64,000 bases of DNA from Moniliophthora roreri (lineage: Eukaryota; Basidiomycota; Agaricomycetes; Agaricales; Marasmiaceae): positions 248,001 to 312,000 of the forward strand of contig LATX02000216.1 of assembly GCA_001466705.2 (NCBI GenBank), read 5' to 3'. Position 1 is the stretch's first letter; every line of letters starts with the position of its first letter. The notes beneath the pieces are model-generated. The model was given only the letters and a program-made list of their open reading frames with translations. It was not told the origin of the DNA and searched no databases. A program made the position numbers and the translations under genes. Below, piece after piece: positions 53,250-63,425 of the stretch.

Positions 53250-55640
53250 ATGGTTGCCAAAATTCCGCAGAAAGATGCTCAAACTGTTGGAGATCTATTC
53301 GGACTCAGGACGGAACGAAATCCTAGGTTGAGGTGAGTCGTTGCTGGCTTTTTCTTGGTTCATCTTCTCAATTCAAGGCATATCGCTACTTTCTCAGAAA
53401 AACGATCAAATTCACGTCTCTCACAAGCTCCCACAAAACCATTCCTCCATAAACAGCTTACAATGAATACATTCGTTCCAAATCTGCACCTATATCGCTA
53501 GCAAACTGTGGCGGATTCCTTGGTACACAGGCTCCACCACTCGTGGTGGAAGGTTGGATATCCGGTTGAATACTCATGTACGCCCTTTCCTTTCCCTTCA
53601 TCATTCATATGATACCGACACCCACTGCAGGGTATCAACGTTCAATCTTTCCGCTGCGAAAACGTTCCCTCATCTCCCGCTCTCCACACGCCCTCCTCAA
53701 CCCCAACCGGCCTGGAATACGTTCAACGCCGCTTCATGAATCGTCAATGTCGGCCCCCGTTCACGGTGACACAATGCCATTGTTACCCGTCACCCCTTCT
53801 ATCAAAGCCATCACGACGCCCAAACACCTATCCCTGCGACAGCAAGCAATAACCACCCCGGCTTCGACTTTGAACCAAAACTCGAGTCGTCAAGCAAGGG
53901 CAAGATCGTGCTGGCGTACATGGAATCGCAGAAGAAAGCCTGGAACATTCGCAGACCATTTCGACGAGAGGATGCCTGCGGCGATAAATCGCGCTAATAT
54001 GCCGGGTTTCGATAGACGGCTGTTCGGCTGAAACCGAACGCCAGTTCTTTTTGGTGGAGCAATTGATCAGGCGTTAGTGTGGGATCTGGAGATGGCGCAA
54101 GGAATCGTCCGAGTCAGCATCTTCGAATGCCTACGCTGCTAGATGTGCTTCGAGCATTTGGACCGAGGCTGGATGCGTAAGAGAGAAGATATATGGCAGC
54201 GGAGTTGTGTTCCTCAGCAGGGGTCATGTATTTGGTAGTACGTCTCCTTTCTCCTTTTCTCTTTTGTAACGAACGCTAATGGTACCTTTGAATCACAGCA
54301 CGTCAGTTGCTACGACGCGCCTTAACGTATCAGCTAGTGATGTTGGGGGCTCGGCTCAAGCCCTGAAGCCAGGCCTGACCGAGCCGGGGCTCACAAGGCC
54401 GAGCCAAGCCCTACTGTAGGGCTCCGACCGGGCTCAGGGCTCGGGCTTGCATTTCTGAAGGCCTAAGCCCAGGGCTTGAGCCCTAGACGATATGATGGAA
54501 AGTGCAACCCGTGGCTGTAGGCAAGTGATACCCAAAAGCCCTGGCCTAAGCCGGGCCCTGCCTACGGCTCGGGCTTCTGGCGGCTCGGGCTTCTGGCGGC
54601 TCAAGGCTCGGGCTCAATGTTTGGTGAGCCTGAGCACTCTTAAGCCAGGCCTAAGCCTGGGGCTTTGAGCCGAGCCGAGCCCGCAACATCACTAGTATCA
54701 GCTCCAAGACACTTTCACCACTCTCGAACGCTGGAAGAGGTCATATCACCAAGTATGAGCAAGAAGTCTTTAGCTGTTCCATAGAGGACGTTAGGTCGAG
54801 AGTCGTCGAGAGGAGAGGAACGAGCACGCACAATGATGGGCCTACTTTGCTGGGTGAGTGGTTTATCTTCTGGCATTCGAGTCCTTGGCATTCGGCGTCG
54901 AGTGATTTCTATGTCTTCTCTTTGGTTTATGGGGATCTTTGGCTGTCTGATGGGCAGGTACACTTGTCGTTCAGTTACCGGTTGACTTCGAGTCGAAAAC
55001 TTCTCCCCTGTTATGCCTTTCCCATGACTCAAACTTTCTTTTCGTGGTTCGGCGTGTCTTTTTGACTTAACCTCCTAGTCAATCTACTACTTTGTGTCCG
55101 GCCGTGCCGTTGCGCTTCTGGACTTCTGTGTTCGCGATCGGATACGCCGGGTGGTGTTTCCATCAGTAATGGTGCTTTGGGTCGAGCTTCCCCATCTGCA
55201 CGTTTCGCGATACTTGTGATTCTGTTTTATCGTTTTGCCGTAGCTCGGGCATGGTCTCTTGCTCTTGCTCTTGTCATCGTCGCCGCCGAGACAGTGCTTA
55301 TGCCGCCTGTGCTAGAAGTGGGAGCTACCGTTTTTCTCGCCACATGGACGACACCATTTGGTCCGGTTCTTGAAGAACAATGCTGCTGTTCCCTCGTGCT
55401 TACTACAACTCCCTGTGCTTCTCGATCTTGTCGTGTTCTGGACTTAGATCGACGTTGGACCATTCCCCTGTTGCTCGCTGCCATACCTTTACTCTCTACC
55501 TCGTCGTCTGCCTACGTGCTGTCGTTGAGACAGTCTAGCTCTTTGCACATCCTAAGTGTACATATATGGCCTCTTTAAACCCATTTAACGTGATGTCTTC
55601 GTGGTGCCTTCAAGGCTACCTCGATCGTTGCAGAAATATA
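53250..55640 (+). pseudogene. Single-pass membrane protein relic interrupted by a MITE
   Basis: The first exon is readable: ATG at 53,250 (MVAKIPQKDAQTVGDLFGLR) to a GTGAGT donor near 53,333. The stalk block near 53,860 is followed, as in the 17.2-kb copy, by loss of most of the membrane span. The tail block near 54,330 is split by the 360-bp hAT-like MITE and continues at 54,695. The 3' region to 55.6 kb matches 18.5-19.2 kb. CpG is retained throughout. Confidence 0.5.
54335..54694. mobile_element. hAT-like MITE with GGCTCGGGCTC subterminal repeats, 360 bp
   Basis: The ends are exact inverses, TAGTGATGTTG and CAACATCACTA, and an 8-bp target duplication GTATCAGC stands on both sides (54,327-54,334 and 54,695-54,702). 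The 8-bp duplication and TA(G)NG-type ends fit hAT. The unoccupied site is at 18,305-18,312 (CGTATCAGCTCCAAG). Inside, GGCTCGG/GGGCTCGGG and their inverses recur many times, so the whole unit can fold back on itself. It is very GC-rich compared with its neighbours and has no coding capacity. Confidence 0.9.
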
Positions 55641-56640
55641 TACAAGTGAGAAATAGCTTGTGTCCATCTCGGGTACAGCACTTGAAGAGGACTCTTATGA
55701 GATGTAGAAACGTCGGACCTCGGACAGAGAAATCTGATGCAAGAACACTGGATCCGGATGAGATATTTCTGCCGAGCGCCTCCGCGTTTAACTCAACAGC
55801 TTTCTCCAGAGCTGTCAAGGAACTGCCATGAGGTCGGCGCCGCTCACTAGAACTAAGTTAGGTAGAATTTTGGTGTATCCCACCCGTGCGTCTTAGCACT
55901 GGTTTGCTTGCAACACGTAAAACTACTAAAACCAAAAAAAGAACTACCATGAGGCCCAACAGCGGACGAGAAATAGGCAAAGTGATTTCTTCTCCCGAAT
56001 TTGTTGTCCAGCTTCTTTGAAACTCCATCTTTGATAGATTGTCATCGATTGACTCTATCAGAAGTCTGATGCACGATAATTTAACCAATGAGCAAATATC
56101 ATGCATCTGTGAAGAGCGTACCTATACAGCTGTTAGTGACAACGATCATACCTATGAAATCAGACAACGACCTTTCTCCGATCTTCTCCAACCCCTCAAC
56201 GTGGACCTCCAAATCACGACTTTGAAAAGATATCAGAACCTCTAGCATCCCCCAAACTATATATTTAGGATGGAAAAAAGATTCTAGAATTGAGCAATCG
56301 AGTGAGTTATATTACTTCTCGAAAAGAAAAGGAATGTCATCTTCTTCAGCGCTTTCCAAGTTGTCGACCAAGCATGAGGCTGATGCGGGGAAAGCGGAGC
56401 TACTAATTTCGTTAATTGTGATATATACCAAAATCAACAGGTGAATGACGGCGTACCAGGCCTTCGATGTCTTAAGCTGAAGGTGCTTTGGTAGATGGAC
56501 CGTCGATGGGTTGATCCGGTCCTCCATCAACTTGTGTGAACGCGAGGCAGGCATGTCGAATTTAACCATACGAAGGGTTAAGATGAATTGGAATGATCAG
56601 AGAGCCCTGAAGTTTTCTTCAGTTTTAGCATGAAATGAAT
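55641..56640. repeat. Duplicated segment Y, copy 2
   Basis: It pairs with 19.2-20.05 kb (for example SIDSIRSLMHDNLTNEQ at about 56,045-56,095 on the plus strand). It carries a 107-bp retroposed insertion. The minus-strand frames are no better than the plus-strand ones and I name no gene. Confidence 0.5.
55834..55940 (+). mobile_element. 107-bp retroposed insertion with A-rich tail
   Basis: The piece begins TCGGCGCCGCTCACTAGAAC and ends ACTACTAAAACCAAAAAAA. It is flanked by 14-bp direct repeats GAACTGCCATGAGG (55,820-55,833) and GAACTACCATGAGG (55,941-55,954, one mismatch). The unoccupied site is present once in segment Y copy 1 at 19,458-19,471. Long variable target duplications plus an A-rich 3' end are the marks of LINE-type reverse transcription, so this is a SINE-like unit or a 5'-truncated LINE end. 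Confidence 0.85.
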
Positions 56641-58835
56641 GATCTCTGACGTACCTCTCTTCCTAAGCATCCAGTGTACTGACGATACTCAAGATATATT
56701 GATAATTGAGCGAGATAGATTGGGGTAAATGTCTGAAGCATCTCGAACCGTTTGTCAGACCGCCTGCGAAAATCATGAATCCAAAAAATACGACCTACTC
56801 ACCATGACCGGCGTTGAATCAATCATCTCTGGATCATGAACATTCATTCCGACTGCGGTCTATAGGAGGTTGGCGTTGCTTCACCAAATGTTCGCTTATC
56901 ACTTATCGCGTGGTGGAGTCGCCGTCCAAGGTGTTTGCCGGCGAAAATGCCGGTCGTTCCGGTGCTTCGACAACGTTGTCAGCAACCATCATGATCATTT
57001 CTCGTCCCTTGCCTGCAAACGGCAATGACCAGCACACTTCTGTTTCCCTCGCGGTAAGTCATCATCAACGTCAATTATTGCAATTTGAACGTTTTGCTCA
57101 CTCATCCACCATCAGATACATTTACGCTGAAAAGCAAAATTCGGGGCTTTTGGCACTTCCGTCAATATCCTACATACCTCCCATGTGCTTCTGAATACTT
57201 TATACCGCTCTCAAGAGGTCGAGAAAACACAATGACAGCGCTTCCACAGATTCCCTCTTACCGTCACGGAGAATAGTGGGATTTCCGTTCATCTATTCGG
57301 TTCCTGTTTGTATCTTCTTTTCACTCTTGCCAAGTTACTGACCAAGTTACGTATACTCAGAACGTTTATGACTTTATCTATGTAGGGAAAACATACATTG
57401 CACCTCTCGTGTTCCTGACGTACCTGACAGGTACACGGTATTCTTATTTTTTCATGTATTGTTCAAACGCTGAAGTTCCTCCATATAGTGTTTCCATTTC
57501 TCAACGAGATGGCTCGTGTGTGCAAGGAAATGGTACGAGGAGAGTTCGGAGTTGGAGCGAAGGATGAAGATTTCGGTTGGATGCACGAGGGTATCAGGGA
57601 ACCACGGGATACGAGGAACACGATTCACCATTACACGTCGACCATCGTTGTTTCTCTCCTGAAGAATCGCCGCAGTAGACCTCGAAGGTTCCGCTCTACA
57701 TGAACTTCTCCCTCACTCCTCCAATTCCGAATCCCCGAACGCAAGCCTGCGTCATGTCACGAACCTGCTGGCATGCTCAATACGAACCCGGTCGACATGG
57801 GAACCAGCAGCCATGCTCACTCAGTCGTACAATCGCCCTCTGCGTCCACCAGCATCGTCATTCTACGGCACTAATTGCCTTTAGGCTTTTCCTTACATCT
57901 CCCGACCCGAACGCCGTGAGGCATCACAAAGGCGCTAACGAACCATTCAATAGGAGTACGTCGACATGTCCAAACACTCAGTTGGTAGCTGTGTTCGGTG
58001 ACCGTCCAGCAGACGTCGTACCCTCAACTTCTGCTGCGCCATTAATCTCTCGGTATCTCCGACATGCTTACATCATCACTTTCGTTGGCTTCCCCTCAAC
58101 ATCGACTTCACTGTTCCAGGATACGAATAACTACATTCTGGGCACTAGCTCCTGTCTCTCATCCCTTGGGAAACCTCTTCGAACCCGCCCATTGAAAGTC
58201 GGCTCATTATGCCTTGGGAGATCATTCACTGCGACGTAGAGGCAGCAGATCGTGTTCCTTGGTTGAATTATGTGAGGGACTGAAGGGTGCAGTGTTTATG
58301 GAGCTTTCGAGACCCAGGGTTCGGGAGAAGGGGTCTAGGTTGTCCTTCATGGTCATTGCACTACGATAGGCTCGATACCTGGTTTATCAGGGGAACGTTA
58401 TAGGACATTGGACGCTTGAGACTCCGCGGCATGGATGCATACCATATGAAACAGGTAAGCACGATTCCGTTCGCAATATCCAACTTCTGACCTGGGGATA
58501 GCAGAAGATTCCTTTCCCATTGCAATGTATCTTCTGCAGATGCTTTTCGCTCAAAGCCGACGCCGGTCACCAACTGCCTATTCAACGCTCATCTCGAACA
58601 TTAACCCCTCAATTCTTCTCTCTGTTTCCTGTCACCCACTACGAATCGCCTACAAGTTCCGGAATTCGACGTGTCGGGGTTCGAATGCCTTCGATGGAAG
58701 ACAGACAGTTAGAGCACGACAGCTGATGCGAGGGTCATCTATTTGGCAGCGTAGAGGCTTACAGGTGTGGAAAAGGCTGCCGTGCCTTGTCAGGTTGACA
58801 GTTGGTGCTGTGAGCGAACCTAGGTTACGCTGGAT
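56641..58835 (+). other. Duplicated, partly coding-like region without recognised gene
   Basis: 57.45-58.1 kb pairs with 63.43-63.98 kb. A plus-strand frame at 57,488-57,703 (MFPFLNEMARVCKEMVRGEF) has its partner at 63.47 kb (NEMIRMRRERVRREFGE), so a charged helical stretch is probably real coding remnant. The frames at 56,814-57,194 and 57,700-58,239 (179 codons) have no family motif and atypical composition; I would not call them genes. Confidence 0.35.
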
Positions 58836-60294
58836 GTGGATAAGATCCGTAAGGTGAGCCTGTCTTTCATCTTCGCAAGACCAAGTATCTGATTCTGGCT
58901 CTAAGCTCTTGGATAGTTCCGTCCGAGATGCGGCCACTGGAAAACGACTCGTTTTGCTTCGACAGTCGCTCTCCGCAACGTACAGGACCTAGAACGTGTC
59001 ATTTGGTTGATCAATGCGGGGAGTTGAACTATTGGCATTCAGGGTATCCTAAGGCTGCTCAGGTACTTCTTTGGTGCTTCGTGGACTTTGCTGTATGATG
59101 GGCTCGGTACCTGGTTTATCGAAAGCATACAGACTTACCTGGTCTTTGCCGGCCTGTATCATGTAGACATGCACTACACGAAAGTGGTAATCTTAGCAAA
59201 TGTTTTTCGCTCAAAGCTGACAGTTACGCTACCCATGCGGGACCTGCCCAAATGTCTACCGCTAGGATATTAAAACCTTCCGTCAATCACTTTATGTTCA
59301 TCTTCTTTGGTTGGAAATACAATAATCTGTCAGTGTAAAACCGGATTTGAAGGGTAAGCGCACGTTTTTCACTCCGACGTTCGTTCTCAACCGACACCTT
59401 CGCAGCCTTTCCTCCAATGGAACCTCGATATCTGGTTCCACGGCAAGGTTACTGTACACCGATCGCTGTTGGAAGGCTGGCTGTGCGCGGTGTGGTGCAT
59501 CCGGGTGGGAGTTTGACGTTAGCGGTACGATGATCGAAGCCATCGATATCGAGAAAATGCAGTAAGTGACATTGTCACTTGGGTACCATTACTATTCCTA
59601 ACTGCTCGGCAGATGTCTTGTGGTGGTCACACTCGACAAGATCCTCCGTCTGAATGTCCCGCACTACGCTACTACGTCGCATCCGAAAGCTCAAGAATCA
59701 GAGGGGCGGGGGGTCCGGCTGAGCTACGAGCAATTACGATCGGCACTGCTGGAAATACATGGGCCTTGCGAGTGGGGGAACTTGAATGTGTTGAGGGTGA
59801 TCATGTTCGAGGAATTGGAGAGCGAGTACTGTGAGAAGAGGAGAAGGTGGAGTTTAGACCAGCTCAGGAACAGTAAGGAAGACATTGATCGAATAGTTGC
59901 CGGTATCGACAACATCCCAACCGTCGTCGTAAACCCAGGTCATTCGCGGGACGATAGCAGAGTAACTCTGAGCTGTATCACAGATGAACTCTCGAGTGCA
60001 GATGGCACTGTCAACGAAGGACATTGCAGCAAGTAAGTCAAATTTTTGTTTCTAATGAAATTATGTAGTAACTGACAGCATTTTTTTCCTTCAGATCTTC
60101 AAGTTGAGTGGTGTAAAGCTCGAGCACGAGGTCGTCGTGCACACGTACGGGAAGAGCTATTTCTAGTTAAGGAGGAAATGCGTCTGGAAATAGTGTTTTG
60201 GCACTGGAGGGCAAAGTGGTGGGTCGAGCGGGCTGAATACCATGCAAATATCACTTTTCCTTTAGTCGAGAGTCTTTGCGCATATGCTAAATAG
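58836..60294 (+). pseudogene. Relic of a KDZ-type transposase C-terminal region
   Basis: The last exon, from the acceptor at 60,094 (TTCCTTCAG) to TAG at 60,292-60,294, reads VEWCKARARGRR, ELFLVKEEMRLEIVFWHWRA and KWWVERAEYH. This Trp-rich helical end is what I know from the C termini of fungal KDZ (Kyakuja-Dileera-Zisupton) transposases. Upstream exon-like pieces are SSNGTSISG...AIDIEKM (59,413-59,562) and LSYEQLRSALLEIHGPCEWG to NSKEDIDR (59,620-60,036), with an intron between (GTAAGT at 60,032). Splicing gives a frame mismatch before the last exon, so it is a relic. The catalytic part is absent. Confidence 0.55.
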
Positions 60295-60569
60295 GCAGCC
60301 GAGTCATGAGTCCCAAAGAGCTGCCTAATGGGAGCAACGATGGAAGCTTATGTGTGAACGTGCCATTACTATTGTGCGGTAGATTGACAACCCGAAGCGT
60401 GATAGTAAGTTGCGGGGCATGGTTACCTTCGAGGTAGAGTTAGAGCTGCATAAGTAGAATACTTTACCATTACCTCACAGATACGGTAAACTATCCGTAT
60501 TTATTGAATATGTTGAATATTGAATGATAGGCCATGCCTGCTGAATGATATGAACCGTACTCGTCGAAC
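60295..60569. other. Gene-free interval
   Basis: It probably holds 3' flank of the KDZ relic. I see no further feature up to the inverted-repeat element. Confidence 0.3.
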
Positions 60570-61368
60570 ATCAGCAAAATGGACACCTAAATATAATAAA
60601 TTATAATGTATTTTGCCGATTTTAGTCCATTGTAATAGATTAAAATCAAGCAATGCTATTACAATACATTAAAATGCATTAAAATGAGACTGGTGTTATT
60701 ATAATCCATTAAAATACAATAAAATAGGATGGTATTATTATAGTACATTAAAATGCAATAAAATGGGATGGTATTATTATAGTGTATTAAAATGCAATAA
60801 AATGAGACAGAGTTATTATAATGTAGTAAAATAGATTGTAACAGAGGCAATCAAAACAGTGCATTTTTATGCCTTCCAGAGGACAGGGAGAGGACTCTAT
60901 AAAGTGAAGGGAAGCTTTTGGTTGGGGATTTGATCAATAGAAACAGCAAGGGGGTGGAGATAGGTCTTTTGAGTAAGAGGATATATTGCACTATGTGTGG
61001 TAGTAAGTATATGGCACTATGGTACAGTGGTCTTGAGCACCCCATGGCTGTTGAGGTTGCTGACTAATCCATCTTGAGGTCAAGGGTTCAACTCATGGGG
61101 ATTGCAACAAATAAATATTATTTCTTTTTGTCCCTGACCCCCAGGTGGGGCCGATGCATTATAATGGCTGAAATACATTATAATAGCCGAAATACATTAT
61201 AATAGCCAGAATACATTATGACCATTTTGCTTCATTTTAATCCATTAAAATAAAGGAACAACAATTATATTACATTAAAATACACTATAATGATTATAAT
61301 GTATTTTGGCCATTATAATGTATTTCACTCATTTTATTCCAATATATTTAGGTGTCCATTTTGCTGAT
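60570..61368. mobile_element. 799-bp non-autonomous element with 26-bp terminal inverted repeats
   Basis: The left end reads ATCAGCAAAATGGACACCTA and continues AATATA; the right end is its exact inverse (61,343-61,368). The 4-bp sequence GAAC directly outside both ends is a possible target duplication. The outer thirds are AT-rich tandem phrases (CATTATAATG, TACATTAAAATGCAATAAAAT) and the middle (60,880-61,150) is a different, less AT-rich insert with a tRNA-like part. CpG is nearly absent although the surroundings are CpG-rich. The superfamily is uncertain. The short minus-strand frames inside mirror the repeats. Confidence 0.75.
61005..61100 (+). ncRNA. Decayed tRNA-like (SINE-head-like) sequence inside the MITE
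   Basis: TGGTACAGTGG (61,019-61,029) resembles a polymerase III A box and GGGTTCAACTC (61,087-61,097) a B box with the usual CG replaced by CA. About 60 bp lie between them, longer than in a simple tRNA and compatible with a tRNA with long variable arm or a SINE head. The stems do not pair well now, so it is not a working tRNA. Confidence 0.35.
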
Positions 61369-62950
61369 GAACGATAAACTGTACGAATAATAAACCGCAT
61401 ACACTGAATATCGGTATAGTTTCCCTATGCTGTGTACGTTGTTCGCACTTGCACCATACCCTTATCCGTCATAGCAGCGGGGTACAAAGCTCCAAAAACA
61501 ATCCATTACGGCTAAGGTGAAGACAAAGGGAGGATTAAATTTCCAGTCACCCAGAAGCCCATGCTGCTTGCAACCATTATTCCATACATTGAGAGATCTT
61601 GGGGTGACAATACTCTGAGGTGAGATGACAATGAGTACATAACGGATCCAGTCTGGACGACAAGGCGTACTCACGGAGTCGTCATGTACAAGCCAGACTT
61701 GAAGACGGTGTGTATGATATTTCCACAGGATGCGACAGGACCAGTGAGCACGGGAGCACTGAGGGAGAGTATTAATGAGCCAGAATGAGACGGGAATAAT
61801 AAACAGTACGCACGAAGGAGCCAGAAGACATCAGTGACAAACTCACAGTGCATGAGTAAACCGAAGCGACAAGCGACAACGAATAATAATACGGACACAA
61901 GGAGGCCAAAGTGATGAAAAGAGGGTAGATTATAATACCGCTGGAAGGTCGGTAAATCGTCATGAACTGGAGGCATGAGTACACTGAGAAAAGAATGCAA
62001 TCAGCCTGTATCTAAAGGATCAATAAAGCGGACGCACAGGGATCCGGGAGGAATAAATGACGGTAGAATACCATGCTGAGGAGCCTAGGACTGAAGAGCA
62101 GGTAAAAGACACGAGAATGCGGGGGAAGAACGATAATCAGACCGGATCCAACAGAATGATTGGGCGGTGAACGGGAAAGCAAAGAAACAAGGTGAATAAT
62201 AATGCTCCAAGGCATTGAAAGCTAATAATTCGTTCCCGAGGTGAAGGGAAGGTAACGGAACATGAGGATGCTGGGAGAGAATGATAATCCAACTGAATGA
62301 TAAAAGAGATGTACAGTGAGCCAGAAAGCAGCGAAACAGGGTAAATGATATCGATAACGTTCCACGGCACTGAGAGTTGATAATTGAGCCTTGACTCGGT
62401 GAAGAACAGGTAACGGAAAATACAAGTCTGAGGGAGAATGAGAATTAGTCGAGATCTAGCTGAATGATAAAGGGAACGGCGCACGAGAGGCCGAAGTATG
62501 ATATTGCAAGGTGCTGGAGGTTTATAATTGGTCTTCAGTACTGGGTTGAATGTTAACAAAGCATGTATAGCGTACGTTCATCGTAGGGAAATGGCTCAGT
62601 TGGAGGGAGAATGATAATCCGGTACCAAACGAATATAGTGACGTTGGCGTTGAGCGGAGAGATGTAAGCGAGGGTCTTGTACAAAAGCAATATACAACAA
62701 AAATAGGCGGGGTGTCATCAATTCGTTCTTGGAGGCCGAGAAGTAGGACAACGCCTGCGCAGTTAAATCGAAATAAGACCTACGAATATGCAATGAGCAT
62801 TTGTATGAGTAACAATATGTAGAATTAGACGTAAATGCGAGCAAAAAGTCACCTATAGCTGTCTACGGCCATTAGAAGTCCGGAATCAATGTGGTCATCG
62901 GAAAAGAAAGAGACGACGCAGCGTGGGAAACATGCCTGACGTTGTTAGCG
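61369..62950 (-). pseudogene. Gene X relic, copy 5 (5' part) with degenerate repeats
   Basis: 62.45-62.95 kb pairs with 20.65-21.2 kb (GGGGTGTCATCAATTCGTTC, GACGCAGCGTGGGAAAC). Downstream on the minus strand it runs into array 3 and into hydrophobic coding-like pieces near 61.7-62.0 kb (LPSFHHFGLLVSVLLFVVAC, LVASVYSCTVSLSLM) shared in part with 20.2 kb. Stops and shifts are frequent. The 5' end diverges from the single-pass relic at 62,998. Confidence 0.4.
62080..62440. repeat. Degenerate ~150-160-bp tandem units, array 3
   Basis: GGTAAAAGAC, GGTAACGGAAC and GGTAACGGAAA starts at about 62,100, 62,248 and 62,408 each lead into GAGGGAGAATGA.AAT-like and AAACAGGGTAAATGAT-like blocks. This is the fullest of the three arrays. 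Confidence 0.6.
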
Positions 62951-62997
62951 ACCACGATGCCGCTCACCTTGAAACGTCTTTCTCTCAAAGTCTTTTC

Positions 62998-63425
62998 CAT
63001 GGCTCCCGAATTAGTAATTCTGCAGAAAGATACTCAAAACGCTAGGGTCTCGTCCAGGTTCTGGGCGAAACAAATGATCTAGGATGAAGGAATTGAGGTG
63101 AGTCATCACTGCCGTTTTCTCATATCATCGCTCATTTGACTCCTCAATTCAAGGCTCCATTGCTCAGGGAAACAATCAAATTCACATCTCTCACAATAAT
63201 CCCAGGATCTACGCTCCAGGAACACCTCCCATTGATACATGTCTACTACAGCACTACCAAGCCATGATATCCGACGCAGGCCCCAACTTGAGTGTTAGAA
63301 AGCTGGATATAGGTTCGATTGCTCATGTATGCTTTCCTCCCCTCCCTTTATCGCCCATCTTGACACCAACACTTTCGTGCAGAACAACAGCCCTCGATCT
63401 TCTGCTGGGATACACCATCCCTATT
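62998..63425 (+). pseudogene. Single-pass membrane protein relic, 5' fragment
   Basis: An ATG at 62,998 opens MAPELVILQKDTQNARVSSR and reaches a stop (TAG) before the GTGAGT donor near 63,098. The following intron and second exon start match the copies at 21.3 and 53.4 kb. At about 63,425 the sequence switches to the segment that pairs with 57.45 kb, so the stalk, span and tail are missing. Confidence 0.45.

Noticed and set aside
57700..58239. 179-codon plus-strand open frame
   Set aside because: The paired segment at 63.7 kb does not preserve the frame, the composition is odd and no domain is visible.
60659..60850. Repetitive MHYNN-type small protein on the minus strand
   Set aside because: It is the translation of AT-rich tandem phrases within the inverted-repeat element.
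61005..61100. Functional tRNA gene
   Set aside because: A- and B-box-like words exist but the arms do not pair and the B box is mutated; kept only as tRNA-like.
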